Positions 7,791 to 15,948 of a DNA stretch of 64,000 bases are shown here, in pieces. Where the stretch lies: the NCBI RefSeq assembly GCF_003550015.1, contig NZ_QXEV01000007.1:19234-83233 (forward strand), in the 5' to 3' direction. The stretch's first letter is position 1. The number at the start of each line of letters is the position of its first letter. The notes below the pieces were generated by a model. The model did no database searches, was not told where the DNA came from, and saw only the letters and a list, made by a program, of their open reading frames with translations. The stretch comes from Anaeroplasma bactoclasticum (GTDB taxonomy: Bacteria > Bacillota_I > Bacilli_A > Acholeplasmatales > Anaeroplasmataceae). The position numbers were made by a program, and so were the translations under genes.

Positions 7791-10004
7791 TTACACGATA
7801 GAGAATATGAAGAAATATTCACCGAAGACATCATTATTGAAGCCCCAGTGCTCATCGTCAGACCAATACCAATGAGATTCACTGTATCTTGCGTATGCAC
7901 TTACTAGGTTTTGATTATCTAATGCACCAGTTTCACTAGATATGATATCTCCATAGGACATCTTTCCGCTCCAGTACTTTGATTCACAATTGAAATCAGA
8001 ATAGCGATATTTGTATTCCTGGCCTAGATTGAAGTAATATCCATCATTATTACCACAGCATGCACATCTTAGCTTGAAGGAATCAGAATCTCTTAAATCT
8101 CTAATATTATAGGATGTAAGAATTCTTGCAAGCTTGTATACAGTTCTTCCACTATTGAATACTCTATATAATAAATCAATTCCATCGTAGGATACAATAT
8201 TATTTGCTGCTAAATAATGGATTAAGGTATCTTCCTTTGTAACACCAATGTTTCTTAATAGGCTATAACGAGTTGATATCGCGCGCATGTTGGTATAATT
8301 TACAAACTTAATAGAATTAACATCAACAAGATTACCACAGATGTTTGCTCCATCATAGCTTAGATTATTCCTTAATTCAAAGCTTGCATGGAAGGTTGGA
8401 CTATTACCTAGGTTTGTGAAGGATACTTGAGCATAGGCATGATATAAATCACCTTTAATCTTATTCTTTGCGATATAGCTATAATTATCATCCACCTTCA
8501 TTTGTCCATCATATTTAGAGCTAATGTAGTCTGCAGCATTCATGTAGGCTTGTCCAATCTCCTTTGTATAATTAATCTTTTGGGCGATGCATGCTGCTTG
8601 TGCAACACATAGATACTGATCTAGATTTAGCTTAATTGCTGCAAATAAATCACGAACAATTTTCTTTGTTTCAAAGCTAAAATTGTAGATATATTCTAAT
8701 CTAGATACATAAGAATTAATTACACTTTCAAAATTAATACCTGCAATTGCCTTTGCATAGGATACGAAATTATTTACCAATTGTAATACATCTCTATGCA
8801 TTACCTCATTTTCCTTTGTTAAAACCTCTTGATTTACAATGTCACAAATGGTCTTATAAATATCCTCAACAACCACATCTAGGCTTCTACCCTTTGGTAG
8901 GGTTACTCCATTTAATGCAGCCTTGATATCCTTATTCATTGCAAGAGGGAACTTATCATCTACAATTTCCTTATTCTTCTTTAAATAATCGATAGAATTC
9001 TTAAATTCAGAAATTTTAAATTCAACCTTTTCCGCATTTGAAATGTCATCCTCAGATTTCATTAAAATATCATCCTTTCCATAATATACACATACATTAT
9101 GAGGCTCGCTTACATATTTCTTGAAATACTGCTCGATAGAATCCTTATAAACTAATAAGTAATCCTCAATAGGCTTAACATAAGATGTTTGGAAGGCTTG
9201 AATATTTTGATTATATTGGTTTACCTTAACCTCATCGATCATAGCCTGAGTTCTTACAAATTCATCTAGAATTTCCTTTTGATTTGCATCAATTTGATTG
9301 CTAATTGCATCTATTTTTGCATCGATTACACCAAGCTCTCTAGAAACATCTGCAAGCGTTGGACCACTGGAAAGGAATGCATTACCTAGTGTAGTTGCAA
9401 GACCGAAGATACCGCCTGCAAATACAGATGGATTATTCGCTATATAACCAAGAATTGAGCTTGTGATATAATTTGCCATTTGAATACCCTTATTTGCTGT
9501 ATCCCAGCCACCCTTTTTCTTAATGATTTCTTCTTCATACTTCGTTTGAAGCTCTTCCTTATTTGAAAAAATTCTTCCAACAGCATAGGCAAAGGAATTC
9601 TTCTTCAATGAATCTTTATGAACTAATACACCTATCTCTGTTACATCATCATCAAAGAATTCTATTGTAATTGCCTGATTGCTTGATTCATTTGTACTAG
9701 AAATAGGAATTAAATGATCCTTTATATCCTCATATTTCATGTATCCCTTAACATTATTTACCTTAGATAAATCAAATAATAATATATTATCCTTGGATAC
9801 TATGTTTTTGAACACTGGATTTTCAGATGTAATATCCATTTCATATTTTGTTGAATCCTTCTTCGATACCTGAGCATTAAGCTCAATAAATTCAGAAGCA
9901 TCCTTTTTACTATATTCCCACTTACTTCTTCCACAAGAAGCTAGTGCACATGTAGTAATTGTAGCAAATAATAATGATATAATAATACCCATTCTTTTTT
10001 TCAT
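7791..10004 (-). CDS. Large helical lipoprotein, 737 aa, function unknown
   Basis: The N-terminus MKKRMG plus a hydrophobic core and lipobox ALASC marks a lipoprotein anchored at about Cys23. Residues ~175-215 form a hydrophobic Gly/Ala-rich segment (ANYITSSILGYIANNPSVF, then GGIFGLATTLGNAFL). An amphipathic coiled coil follows (IDAKIDAISNQIDANQKEIL), then a long helical region to about residue 520 and a beta-rich C-terminus with Cys pairs near LRCACCGNN. A hydrophobic helical hairpin followed by coiled coil recalls alpha-helical pore-forming proteins, but no family is recognised and that is only a structural impression. Confidence 0.75.
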   Translation of the reverse strand: MKKRMGIIISLLFATITTCALASCGRSKWEYSKKDASEFIELNAQVSKKDSTKYEMDITSENPVFKNIVSKDNILLFDLSKVNNVKGYMKYEDIKDHLIPISSTNESSNQAITIEFFDDDVTEIGVLVHKDSLKKNSFAYAVGRIFSNKEELQTKYEEEIIKKKGGWDTANKGIQMANYITSSILGYIANNPSVFAGGIFGLATTLGNAFLSSGPTLADVSRELGVIDAKIDAISNQIDANQKEILDEFVRTQAMIDEVKVNQYNQNIQAFQTSYVKPIEDYLLVYKDSIEQYFKKYVSEPHNVCVYYGKDDILMKSEDDISNAEKVEFKISEFKNSIDYLKKNKEIVDDKFPLAMNKDIKAALNGVTLPKGRSLDVVVEDIYKTICDIVNQEVLTKENEVMHRDVLQLVNNFVSYAKAIAGINFESVINSYVSRLEYIYNFSFETKKIVRDLFAAIKLNLDQYLCVAQAACIAQKINYTKEIGQAYMNAADYISSKYDGQMKVDDNYSYIAKNKIKGDLYHAYAQVSFTNLGNSPTFHASFELRNNLSYDGANICGNLVDVNSIKFVNYTNMRAISTRYSLLRNIGVTKEDTLIHYLAANNIVSYDGIDLLYRVFNSGRTVYKLARILTSYNIRDLRDSDSFKLRCACCGNNDGYYFNLGQEYKYRYSDFNCESKYWSGKMSYGDIISSETGALDNQNLVSAYARYSESHWYWSDDEHWGFNNDVFGEYFFIFSIV

Positions 10005-10064
10005 ACTATTACTTCCTTTCCTTAAGTTTTTTTATAATATAGTTTTTATTTAGAATGACTCACT

Positions 10065-10098
10065 TGTATTAAGATTTCATTTCACTTCCCTTAATACA
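10065..10098. repeat. Perfect 9-bp inverted repeat upstream of the 737-aa lipoprotein gene
   Basis: TGTATTAAG at 10065-10073 is mirrored by CTTAATACA at 10090-10098, separated by 16 bases and about 60 bases upstream of the lipoprotein start. It could be an operator or a leader hairpin; no regulator is identified. Confidence 0.35.
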
Positions 10099-10175
10099 GC
10101 CATAGTATATAAAATAGTCGTTGCAAAATGTGAGCAATAAAAAAACATTCCTACTCTGTCCAAAACTTAAATTAT

Positions 10176-10316
10176 ATGTCACAAATAGCTTGTGAATATA
10201 CAATTGGTGAAATTAGCCACCAACTTGGTGGCCAAATCCCATGGAGAACATTAATAGAAATAACAAGCAAATCTAAATCTCATGAAGAAATGTTATTCTA
10301 TATTAAAGAAAGCTAA
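10176..10316 (+). pseudogene. DUF1016/YhcG-type nuclease N-terminal domain, fragment
   Basis: A 46-codon reading frame contains HQLGGQIPWRTLIEIT followed by EEMLFYIKES. This is the conserved core of the DUF1016 N-terminal domain (normally QLVSQIPWGHN, then WYIRKT). Intact proteins are about 350 residues with a C-terminal PD-(D/E)XK nuclease. Neither the flanking N-terminal sequence nor the nuclease part can be found here, so this is a remnant. It lies just outside the displaced ssrA-end copy at 10322-10370. Confidence 0.55.
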
Positions 10317-10317
10317 A

Positions 10318-10344
10318 TAAAAAACCTTGATACGATTGTATCAA
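10318..10344 (-). terminator. Terminator resembling the ssrA terminator
   Basis: The stem TTGATAC/GTATCAA with a GATT loop (10327-10344) is followed on the minus strand by GGTTTTTTATTT. It ends transcription from the gene at 10398-11198 and closely resembles the terminator that follows the tmRNA gene. Confidence 0.75.
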
Positions 10345-10370
10345 AGCTATTGTTTCGATATGGTGGAGCA
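10322..10370 (-). repeat. Second copy of the ssrA 3' end plus terminator (candidate att site)
   Basis: Compared with 17342-17390, both places contain ACCTT-ATAC, then ATTGTATCAAA, exactly 13 other bases, then TATGGTGGAG. On the minus strand that last block is the CTCCACCATA end of tmRNA. Both copies have the same orientation. This is what a site-specific integration at the ssrA 3' end leaves behind, although the copies have diverged and no integrase gene is visible between them. Confidence 0.5.
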
Positions 10371-10397
10371 TACCTTAGTTATACCGAGTCACCAATA

Positions 10398-11198
10398 TTA
10401 TGCATAACTAGCGGCTGCCATAATTAAAAACGCAACAATTACTACTACTATGTAGGAAGGCATAGCATAAATAGCATAATAAGTTGAATTAACAACTCTT
10501 TGTCCTATATCTGGAATACTATTTTGATTTATTATGAGTAAAAAAACAAATACAACTCCCCAATATACTAGAGAAAAAATCACAGATACTATTAGTGATT
10601 TTTTTCTTGACCCATCCATTCCTAAGGACAAGAAAAAACAACTCACAAGCATAAACACTATCGAAAACACTGCCATAAGAATATTAAGCCATTTCAAGTT
10701 AATTAAATTATACAGAAAAAAGCAAATAGAACTTAAGCCTAATCCTAAAACAATATTTAACGCCAAATAAATGTTTTCTTTAGAATCTTTTACTCTATGA
10801 TTTGTATTTATTCCTTCTGGAACAAATGAAATTCGTATTCTAAATACTTGAGTAATTTCAACAAATATATTTATGTTTCTATCTGAGGTACATACGTAAT
10901 TATCAACCATAGCCATAGTGTCATGATTAACAAATAAATAATTTCTTTTTAATTGATCTCTAATTGCTGAAGAATCATCTGGGTTTTCAGATTCACAAAA
11001 AAAAGATAAGAAAAGTATTTTATCCTTCTTATATTCAGCATACCACTTTTGTGTTTCGTTCTCGAAGTGCGTTTCGAAACATATGGTATTATTCGCATCT
11101 TTATAAGGTATTCCATATTCCTTTAAAGATTTTTCTAGATTTTTTTTGCGACTTGAAAAAATAAAATCATATATTATAAACTTAGACTCTTTCATCAT
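10398..11198 (-). CDS. Hypothetical membrane protein, 266 aa
   Basis: The N-terminal ~145 residues are soluble and mixed alpha/beta. They are followed by four hydrophobic segments (about residues 147-165, 170-192, 204-224 and 240-264), which anchor the protein in the membrane with the N-domain probably cytoplasmic. No family is recognised. The two adjacent ATGs at the start follow a GAAGGTTGTGAT leader. It is the first gene inside the ssrA-bounded region and has its own terminator. Confidence 0.65.
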   Translation of the reverse strand: MMKESKFIIYDFIFSSRKKNLEKSLKEYGIPYKDANNTICFETHFENETQKWYAEYKKDKILFLSFFCESENPDDSSAIRDQLKRNYLFVNHDTMAMVDNYVCTSDRNINIFVEITQVFRIRISFVPEGINTNHRVKDSKENIYLALNIVLGLGLSSICFFLYNLINLKWLNILMAVFSIVFMLVSCFFLSLGMDGSRKKSLIVSVIFSLVYWGVVFVFLLIINQNSIPDIGQRVVNSTYYAIYAMPSYIVVVIVAFLIMAAASYA

Positions 11199-11224
11199 CG
11201 CATCACAACCTTCTCTTCAATCAA

Positions 11225-11350
11225 TTATAGCATTTTTATATAGATAGTAGAATAAAAAGTCCCCTTAGTTTCCTTGATTTTCTCTATTACAACATTAGGA
11301 GACTTCGCTCTAATCTTATCTATAATATCTCTAGCAAGCAAAAAACGAAC
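11225..11350 (-). pseudogene. Short coding remnant, unidentified
   Basis: A 41-codon frame on the minus strand (RFLLARDIIDKIRAKSPNVV near its start, ending FYSTIYIKML then stop) has protein-like composition. It lacks a start codon and a ribosome-binding site. It looks like the C-terminus of a lost gene. It is weakly supported by composition alone. Confidence 0.25.
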
Positions 11351-11416
11351 CCTTAAATTATCAAGAATTCGTATTCAAATCTATTAGTGAAGCGTACTCT
11401 TTTAAACCCGAACCCA

Positions 11417-11797
11417 CTAACTATTAATCTCTTGAAAAAATTCTATTTCTTCTCCAATCGGTCCTTTTACAAAAGAAATAATTGCTTTAAGATGTGATAA
11501 ACATATTTCTTTTGGTTTTGTTATGACATCATACCCAGCATTTCTAACTCTCTCAGTCAATGATTTAGTATCGGTAACAGATAAAGCAAAATGTCTAATC
11601 GTTCCTTTTGGACTTACTTCTCCATTATGAAATATTTCAATTATACCTGATCCTGTATCAATCATTATTCCGGTATCCCATTCATTACATACATCTAATT
11701 CCAATATATCTCTATAAAAATAGAATACCTTATCTATTTCAGTATTACTACATTTCATAGAAATATGATGAATACCTTTAATTAAACTATTACTCAC
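11417..11797 (-). CDS. VOC-family (glyoxalase/bleomycin resistance fold) protein
   Basis: The protein is 126 residues from a GTG start at 11797, chosen because GGGTGAT sits 4-6 bases upstream; an upstream ATG would add nine residues without a ribosome-binding site. It has GIHHISMKCSN, with the first metal-ligand His, FYRDILELDV, RHFALSV, with the second ligand His, and a final GEEIEFFQE with the Glu ligand. This is the complete VOC metal site. The substrate is unknown; a lyase or glutathione/thiol-transfer activity is typical of the family. Confidence 0.8.
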   Translation of the reverse strand: MSNSLIKGIHHISMKCSNTEIDKVFYFYRDILELDVCNEWDTGIMIDTGSGIIEIFHNGEVSPKGTIRHFALSVTDTKSLTERVRNAGYDVITKPKEICLSHLKAIISFVKGPIGEEIEFFQEINS

Positions 11798-11885
11798 TTT
11801 AATCACCCACAATGCTATAAACAAATATATTCTACAATATTATTTTATTATCATCAAGTATAGTAAACATTTGCATTACACTGTA

Positions 11886-11919
11886 TTGATTTTGTTATAT
11901 TATTAAACTATAATATAAC
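11886..11919 (+). promoter_or_regulatory. Promoter and operator of the toxin-antitoxin operon
   Basis: TTGATT (11886-11891) and TATAAT (11909-11914) are 17 bp apart. A perfect 9-bp inverted repeat, GTTATATTA (11894-11902) and TAATATAAC (11911-11919), covers the spacer and -10 box. This is where an antitoxin would bind to repress its own operon. Confidence 0.7.
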
Positions 11920-11934
11920 TAGAGGTGATTATCA

Positions 11935-12243
11935 ATGCAAAAAGATGCAACTATTTCATTACGCATAGATTCAGATTTGAAAAATGATGTTGATAAAATA
12001 TTAAAAAGTCTAGGAATCCCTATGACAACTGCAATTACTATGTACTTCAATCAAATAAAAATGAGAAATGGCATTCCATTTACACCTGTTATTTCAAATA
12101 TTCCTAAAGCATATGAAGATTATACCGAAGATGAAATTGCTTTAATGTGTGATAAAGCAATTGAAGAACATAATAATGGTACTACTATTTCAAGTGAAGA
12201 TGTAGAATTAAATTTAAGGAAGAAATTTAATAATGCAATATAA
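11935..12243 (+). CDS. RelB/DinJ-family antitoxin
   Basis: The protein is 102 residues. The N-terminal ribbon-helix-helix domain reads ATISLRIDSDLKNDVDKILKSLG and continues with MTTAITMYFNQIKMRNGIPF; in short the motif TISLRIDSDLK with GIPMTTAI is diagnostic of RelB/DinJ. The acidic C-terminal half would wrap and block the toxin. AGAGGTGAT precedes the ATG. The gene overlaps the toxin gene by 11 bases, so the two are translationally coupled, and the upstream palindrome is a likely autoregulatory operator. Confidence 0.88.
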   Translation: MQKDATISLRIDSDLKNDVDKILKSLGIPMTTAITMYFNQIKMRNGIPFTPVISNIPKAYEDYTEDEIALMCDKAIEEHNNGTTISSEDVELNLRKKFNNAI

Positions 12244-12547
12244 AATTGAATATTCTTCTTTAGCAAATAAAAGCTTAAATGAAATATATGATTATATTGC
12301 TGATATATTACTTGAGCCTAAAACTGCACAAAATATAGTTCTTGGAATTATTTCTACAATCAATTCTTTAAATGAATTACCAAAAAGACATAAATTATGT
12401 GATGAAGATTTCTTGAAAAATAAAAACATTAGATCAACACATTTTAAAAATTATAAAATTTTATATTTTATTGATGATAATTCTTTTACTGTAACAATAG
12501 TAAATATATTCTATTCAAAAAGAAACATTAATAATGTAATTATCTAA
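12233..12547 (+). CDS. RelE/ParE-family toxin
   Basis: The 104-residue protein has the ParE/RelE fold pattern: YKIEYSSLANKSLNEIYDYI at the start, a central LPKRHKLCDE, then RSTHFKNYKILYFIDDN and a closing TIVNIFYSKRNI. RelE members cleave ribosome-bound mRNA and ParE members poison gyrase; the residues seen do not settle which. It pairs with the RelB/DinJ antitoxin just upstream and is followed by a strong terminator. Confidence 0.85.
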   Translation: MQYKIEYSSLANKSLNEIYDYIADILLEPKTAQNIVLGIISTINSLNELPKRHKLCDEDFLKNKNIRSTHFKNYKILYFIDDNSFTVTIVNIFYSKRNINNVII

Positions 12548-12570
12548 GTGGAGGTTGACTCCACTTTTTT
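12546..12570 (+). terminator. Terminator of the toxin-antitoxin operon
   Basis: The stem AAGTGGA/TCCACTT with a 7-nt loop is followed by TTTT. It begins at the toxin stop codon and runs into the 195-bp repeat. Confidence 0.85.
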
Positions 12571-12756
12571 ATATTAGGGTTCTAACGGTCCCCCTTTACT
12601 GTCAGAGAACCCAAACCCAATATAATTAAGATATTAAGAAACAAAAAAAGGATTTTTCTTTTCGACTTATGTGCAAAATATGCACATATACGTCTTGAAA
12701 AATCCTTATTTTTTAAACGACCCAATACTTTTGTGGGTTCGGTTTTTGACTATTTG
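12562..12756. repeat. 195-bp structured repeat, copy 1
   Basis: Copy 1 of a sequence that recurs at 15949-16147 in the same orientation, nearly identical along its length. It carries nested inverted repeats: GGGTTC with GAACCC at the left, and AAGGATTTTTC with GAAAAATCCTT enclosing TATGTGC with GCACATA. No reading frame is seen. It may be a miniature mobile element or a structured intergenic repeat. Confidence 0.75.
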
Positions 12757-12854
12757 CCTATGATAAATTATTTTAATACAAGAATGAACACACCAACCAC
12801 AAAAAGTGAACACCCCTTTAGGGATTTGCCCCATCGCTTACTAATGAATAAAAA
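12757..12854 (-). other. Sequence resembling an IS21-type right end
   Basis: On the minus strand two GTGTTCA blocks (about 12785-12825) lie beside CCCTAAAGGGG. The stretch downstream of istB next to repeat copy 2 has a comparable GTTCATTTTTATATT and CCCCTAGGGG. This may be the end of an insertion sequence whose genes are gone. Support is limited. Confidence 0.3.
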
Positions 12855-13670
12855 CTAAATATACTTTTCTATATTATCTTTTACAGAATATGATTGATTT
12901 TTTATTTCATTTGGAACATATGGATTAGAATAATCAATGCATATATATTTAGCGTTTTTATTTTGGTATGTCATTTGCATAAAAGGATATTTAATCCATA
13001 CAGGTGTTGAAAAACCAACTCCCAATTCCAAAAACAATATCTTTTTATCTTTATTTTTTAGAATAAATTCATCGTATCTATGCTTTGCGTTATGCCATCC
13101 TATATCTTCTACAAATGTATCATCACATCTTAGATTGGTAGTCATTACTCTTCCACATTTAGGACATTTGGGAATTAAAGACGAAGGAATTTTATTATCT
13201 TTTATTTGTTCAACCATTTTTAAGACATATTCTTTATTATCATAAGTTTCTTTTGAACATGGCTTGCTACATTGAAATAAGCCATAGTCACCTTGCATAT
13301 AAAATAGTCTCGTCTTATCAAATCCTGCGAGCTGGAATTGATGATCTACATTAGTAGTTATTACAAAATAATCCTTGTTCAGAACAAGTTTTAATAACCT
13401 TTTATATAAATCCTTAGCTCCAAATTTATACCTATTTAAATATATCATCTTAGACCAATATGCCCATTTTTCTTCTTCTGTATCAAAATCATGAAATCCA
13501 GCGCTATACATATCCTGATAGCCATATTCATCATACATATATTTAAAGTTATCCATGAATGTTTTGCCACCATACTCAAATCCTGCAGCACTAGATAAAC
13601 CAGCGCCAGCACCAATTACTACCGCATCAGCATCATTAATAAGCTTTATTAATTCTTCTTTCGTAAACAC
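12855..13670 (-). CDS. Class M sirtuin (SirTM), protein ADP-ribosyltransferase
   Basis: The protein is 271 residues from a GTG at 13670, chosen because GAAGGTGAT lies just upstream; the longer ATG frame has no ribosome-binding site. The NAD-binding GAGAGLSSAAGFEY is near residue 20, and TTNVDHQ is near 105. MQGDYG has Gln where classical sirtuins have the catalytic His. Cys pairs in FQCSKPC and PKCPKCG build the zinc site. Gln in place of His is the hallmark of SirTM enzymes, which ADP-ribosylate rather than deacetylate. The gene overlaps the macrodomain gene by 35 bases. Confidence 0.88.
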   Translation of the reverse strand: MFTKEELIKLINDADAVVIGAGAGLSSAAGFEYGGKTFMDNFKYMYDEYGYQDMYSAGFHDFDTEEEKWAYWSKMIYLNRYKFGAKDLYKRLLKLVLNKDYFVITTNVDHQFQLAGFDKTRLFYMQGDYGLFQCSKPCSKETYDNKEYVLKMVEQIKDNKIPSSLIPKCPKCGRVMTTNLRCDDTFVEDIGWHNAKHRYDEFILKNKDKKILFLELGVGFSTPVWIKYPFMQMTYQNKNAKYICIDYSNPYVPNEIKNQSYSVKDNIEKYI

Positions 13671-14382
13671 TATAATCACCTTCACTAAATAGTACAAAAA
13701 CAATTCTCTTTAGATTCTTATTTTCTTTTTCAAGATATTCTTTAGCTGTATTTATAGCAATTTCACTTGCTTTTTCTATTGGATAACCAAAGATACCTGT
13801 TGATATTGAAGGAAAGGCAATAGATTCTAATTTCATATCATCGGCCATTTTTAATGAGTTATAATAGCAATTTCTTAAATCTATAGCATCCTGCTTTAAA
13901 TTATTATATATAGGACCTACAGTGTGAAAAATATATTTACTAGGCAAATTATATCCTTTTGTAACCTTACATAAGCCATTAGCCTCATCATGACCTTGAT
14001 TATCCATAATTTCCATTAAATCTCTTCTTACCTTTAATCCTGCAAATGAATGAATTGCATTATCTACACATTTATGAAGTGGCTGAAAGCAGCCTAATAG
14101 TTTTGAATTACAAGCATTAACGATGACGTCTACCTTAAATAATGTAATATCACCTTTAGCTATTGATATACCATTATCAAAATCAATTATATCTATAATA
14201 GTTTTTCTAGATAAAATGCTTTTTAATACTTTTTCTTCTTTTTCGTAATATTCATCGGATAAATCATACGGCATAGTTATATTCATAAGCGATCTAAATT
14301 GGTTTTCTTTAGTGTCACCTAAATTATAAATAATATGATTATATTCCTTTAAATAATTGATGCACCAATCAATTTCATTCAC
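13636..14382 (-). CDS. Sirtuin-linked macrodomain protein (ADP-ribosyl hydrolase)
   Basis: The protein is 248 residues. An N-terminal helical extension of ~85 residues precedes a macrodomain: GDITLFKVDVIVNACNS, then LLGCFQPLHKCVDNAIH, which matches the Cys/His zinc-site motif of sirtuin-linked zinc macrodomains, and the substrate loop STGIFGYP. These enzymes remove ADP-ribose added by SirTM. The start is GTG, sharing one base with the stop of the flavoprotein gene, so the three genes are coupled. Confidence 0.88.
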   Translation of the reverse strand: MNEIDWCINYLKEYNHIIYNLGDTKENQFRSLMNITMPYDLSDEYYEKEEKVLKSILSRKTIIDIIDFDNGISIAKGDITLFKVDVIVNACNSKLLGCFQPLHKCVDNAIHSFAGLKVRRDLMEIMDNQGHDEANGLCKVTKGYNLPSKYIFHTVGPIYNNLKQDAIDLRNCYYNSLKMADDMKLESIAFPSISTGIFGYPIEKASEIAINTAKEYLEKENKNLKRIVFVLFSEGDYSVYERRINKAY

Positions 14383-14774
14383 TATTTTATTTCCTCAGGT
14401 GCTGCATAAAAATTATATTTTAATGCTTTTACATTTGTTAATTTATATACTACAAATCTTCCATCATTTGGCTTATATAATTGTGATGGACCTGTAGGAT
14501 CATTTAAGACAGACTCTTGAGCTTCAACTCTTTCATCTAATTCTAGGGTTGCACTTACTCTTAACCATGTACCACCATCATACATACCAGATAACTCAAT
14601 CTTTGGATTTTTAGAAATTTGAGAATAAATCTCCTTATGCTTACCTGTGCATATATATGCATTACCTTCAAATTCTGCAATGCTAGAAAATGGTCTAACT
14701 CTAGGCTGATCATCTTCTACAGTTGCAATATAAAATATTTTTACTTTCTTTAATTCTTCTACTACTCTATTCAT
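14382..14774 (-). CDS. Pyridoxamine 5'-phosphate oxidase-like flavin-binding protein
   Basis: The 130-residue protein has the split-barrel FMN-binding pattern: FYIATVEDDQPRVRPFSSI near residue 15, YICTGKHKEIYSQISKNPKIEL, given here in short as the CTGKHKEIYSQ motif, and a final RFVVYKLTNVKALKYNF. Such proteins bind FMN or F420 and act as small reductases or oxidases. It is the first gene of the flavoprotein-macrodomain-SirTM operon and is divergent from an HxlR regulator, which probably controls it. Confidence 0.82.
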   Translation of the reverse strand: MNRVVEELKKVKIFYIATVEDDQPRVRPFSSIAEFEGNAYICTGKHKEIYSQISKNPKIELSGMYDGGTWLRVSATLELDERVEAQESVLNDPTGPSQLYKPNDGRFVVYKLTNVKALKYNFYAAPEEIK

Positions 14775-14887
14775 TATATATTCACCTCTTTATTTATTTA
14801 CAATTATAATATATAATATTTGTATCAAAATTAAAAGTACGCACTAAAAAGTGGTATAGTGTCAAAAATGATACTATGGAGGTAATT

Positions 14888-15223
14888 ATGATTAACAATA
14901 ACAATTTACCAGCTTGTCCTGTAGAAACAACTTTATCCATAATTGGGGATAAATGGAAGGTTTTAATATTAAGAGATTTACATATGAAAGGCACATTAAG
15001 ATTCTCTGAATTAAAAAAATCTATAGTTGGAATAACTCAAAAAATGCTTACTCAACAGCTACGTGAATTAGAATCAGATGGAATAATTCATAGAGAGGTA
15101 TATCCTGTAGTTCCACCAAAAGTTGAGTATTCATTAACTCCACTAGGAGAAACTTTGAAACCAATATTAGATTCATTAACAAATTGGGGAATATATTACA
15201 AAGAAAACATAAATAAAAGGTAA
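14888..15223 (+). CDS. HxlR-family winged-helix regulator
   Basis: The protein is 111 residues. The second ATG (14888) is chosen because GGAGGT falls inside the longer frame. It has a Cys near residue 9 ([20 protein letters not shown]), then [45 protein letters not shown] and GETLKPIL; the short motif [15 protein letters not shown] is typical of HxlR/MarR-like regulators. The N-terminal Cys may sense thiol-reactive compounds, as in some family members. It is divergent from the flavoprotein-macrodomain-SirTM operon with a ~110-base shared promoter region. Confidence 0.88.
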   Translation: MINNNNLPACPVETTLSIIGDKWKVLILRDLHMKGTLRFSELKKSIVGITQKMLTQQLRELESDGIIHREVYPVVPPKVEYSLTPLGETLKPILDSLTNWGIYYKENINKR

Positions 15224-15285
15224 TTTAATTTATATAACTTATCTTTGAAAAGAAAAAAGCCGATAAAAATACCGACTTTTAAACG

Positions 15286-15492
15286 TTAAAAATAAAATAA
15301 TTCTTCAAATTTTTTATCTAATGCCACACATAATAATAAAGCAAGCTTTGCTGTTGGTTCATACTGACCAGTTTCTATTGAACTAATTGTATTTCTGGAA
15401 ACACCTACTAATTTTGCCAAATCATTTTGTGATAATTTTTTTTCTTTTCTAATTTGAGATAAATTATTATGTAAAGTTAATTCTTTATCCAT
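15286..15492 (-). CDS. XRE-family regulator (short type)
   Basis: The protein is 68 residues from the ATG at 15492, which has GGAG about 9 bases upstream; the longer frame does not. It is almost entirely helix-turn-helix: LSQIRKEKKLSQNDLAKLVG then VSRNTISSIETGQYEP, ending in ALDKKFEELF. It follows the DUF6442 gene with no gap, the usual arrangement of this two-gene unit. It probably represses its own promoter at 15866-15895. Confidence 0.88.
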   Translation of the reverse strand: MDKELTLHNNLSQIRKEKKLSQNDLAKLVGVSRNTISSIETGQYEPTAKLALLLCVALDKKFEELFYF

Positions 15493-15493
15493 A

Positions 15494-15820
15494 TTATAAA
15501 ACTCCACATAATTGTAAAATCCAAAGAACAAGCATGCTAATTGATAAAACGCCCCAAATAATTAAAGGTATTAATTCATGTTTTTTTCTCAATTTAATGT
15601 ATTTAACTAAAAAAATAACAAATGCCATAGAAAATAAAGCAAAATCAGCTCCTCTATTTACATTATGTAATACAAATCCATTGATTGTATCAACTAAGAT
15701 AATTAAAATAACACCAACTGAATATGCAATCCAACTACCATCGTTTCGTGCAGATTTATCAGCAAGATCCTTTCCTTTATTTTCTTCTTGTGCCTTTAGC
15801 AATATTTCATCTTTATTCAT
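15494..15820 (-). CDS. DUF6442 family membrane protein
   Basis: The protein is 108 residues. An N-terminal charged segment (MNKDEILLKAQEENKGKD) is followed by three hydrophobic segments at about 31-50, 58-74 and 84-104. This matches small DUF6442 membrane proteins encoded directly upstream of a short XRE regulator. The function is unknown. AGGAGG precedes the ATG and a consensus promoter lies upstream. Confidence 0.75.
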   Translation of the reverse strand: MNKDEILLKAQEENKGKDLADKSARNDGSWIAYSVGVILIILVDTINGFVLHNVNRGADFALFSMAFVIFLVKYIKLRKKHELIPLIIWGVLSISMLVLWILQLCGVL

Positions 15821-15865
15821 TTTATTCCTCCTAATGCATTACTGCCAAGTTAACTTTGCAACTTT

Positions 15866-15895
15866 ATTATACATTGTGCCAAGCATACTTGTCAA
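15866..15895 (-). promoter_or_regulatory. Consensus promoter of the DUF6442-XRE operon with repeat operators
   Basis: On the minus strand TTGACA (15890-15895) and TATAAT (15866-15871) are 18 bp apart. The word CTTGGCA occurs between the boxes and again downstream of the -10, and could be the operator of the XRE protein. Confidence 0.75.
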
Positions 15896-15948
15896 CATTT
15901 TTTATGAAAAATTTATAAATTTATAAGTAGACAGAAAAAGTGTGCTTC

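Noticed and set aside
10361..10397. tRNA-like 3' end (CTCCACCA on the minus strand)
   Set aside because: There is no T arm (no GTTCRANYC) and no cloverleaf upstream; it is better explained as a displaced copy of the ssrA 3' end.
10534..10770. Plus-strand ORF of 78 codons
   Set aside because: It is antisense to the membrane part of the gene at 10398-11198, is lysine-rich from AT bias and has no ribosome-binding site.
15250..15285. Terminator after HxlR/XRE genes
   Set aside because: GCCGATA and TACCGAC look symmetric but do not base-pair as an inverted repeat.
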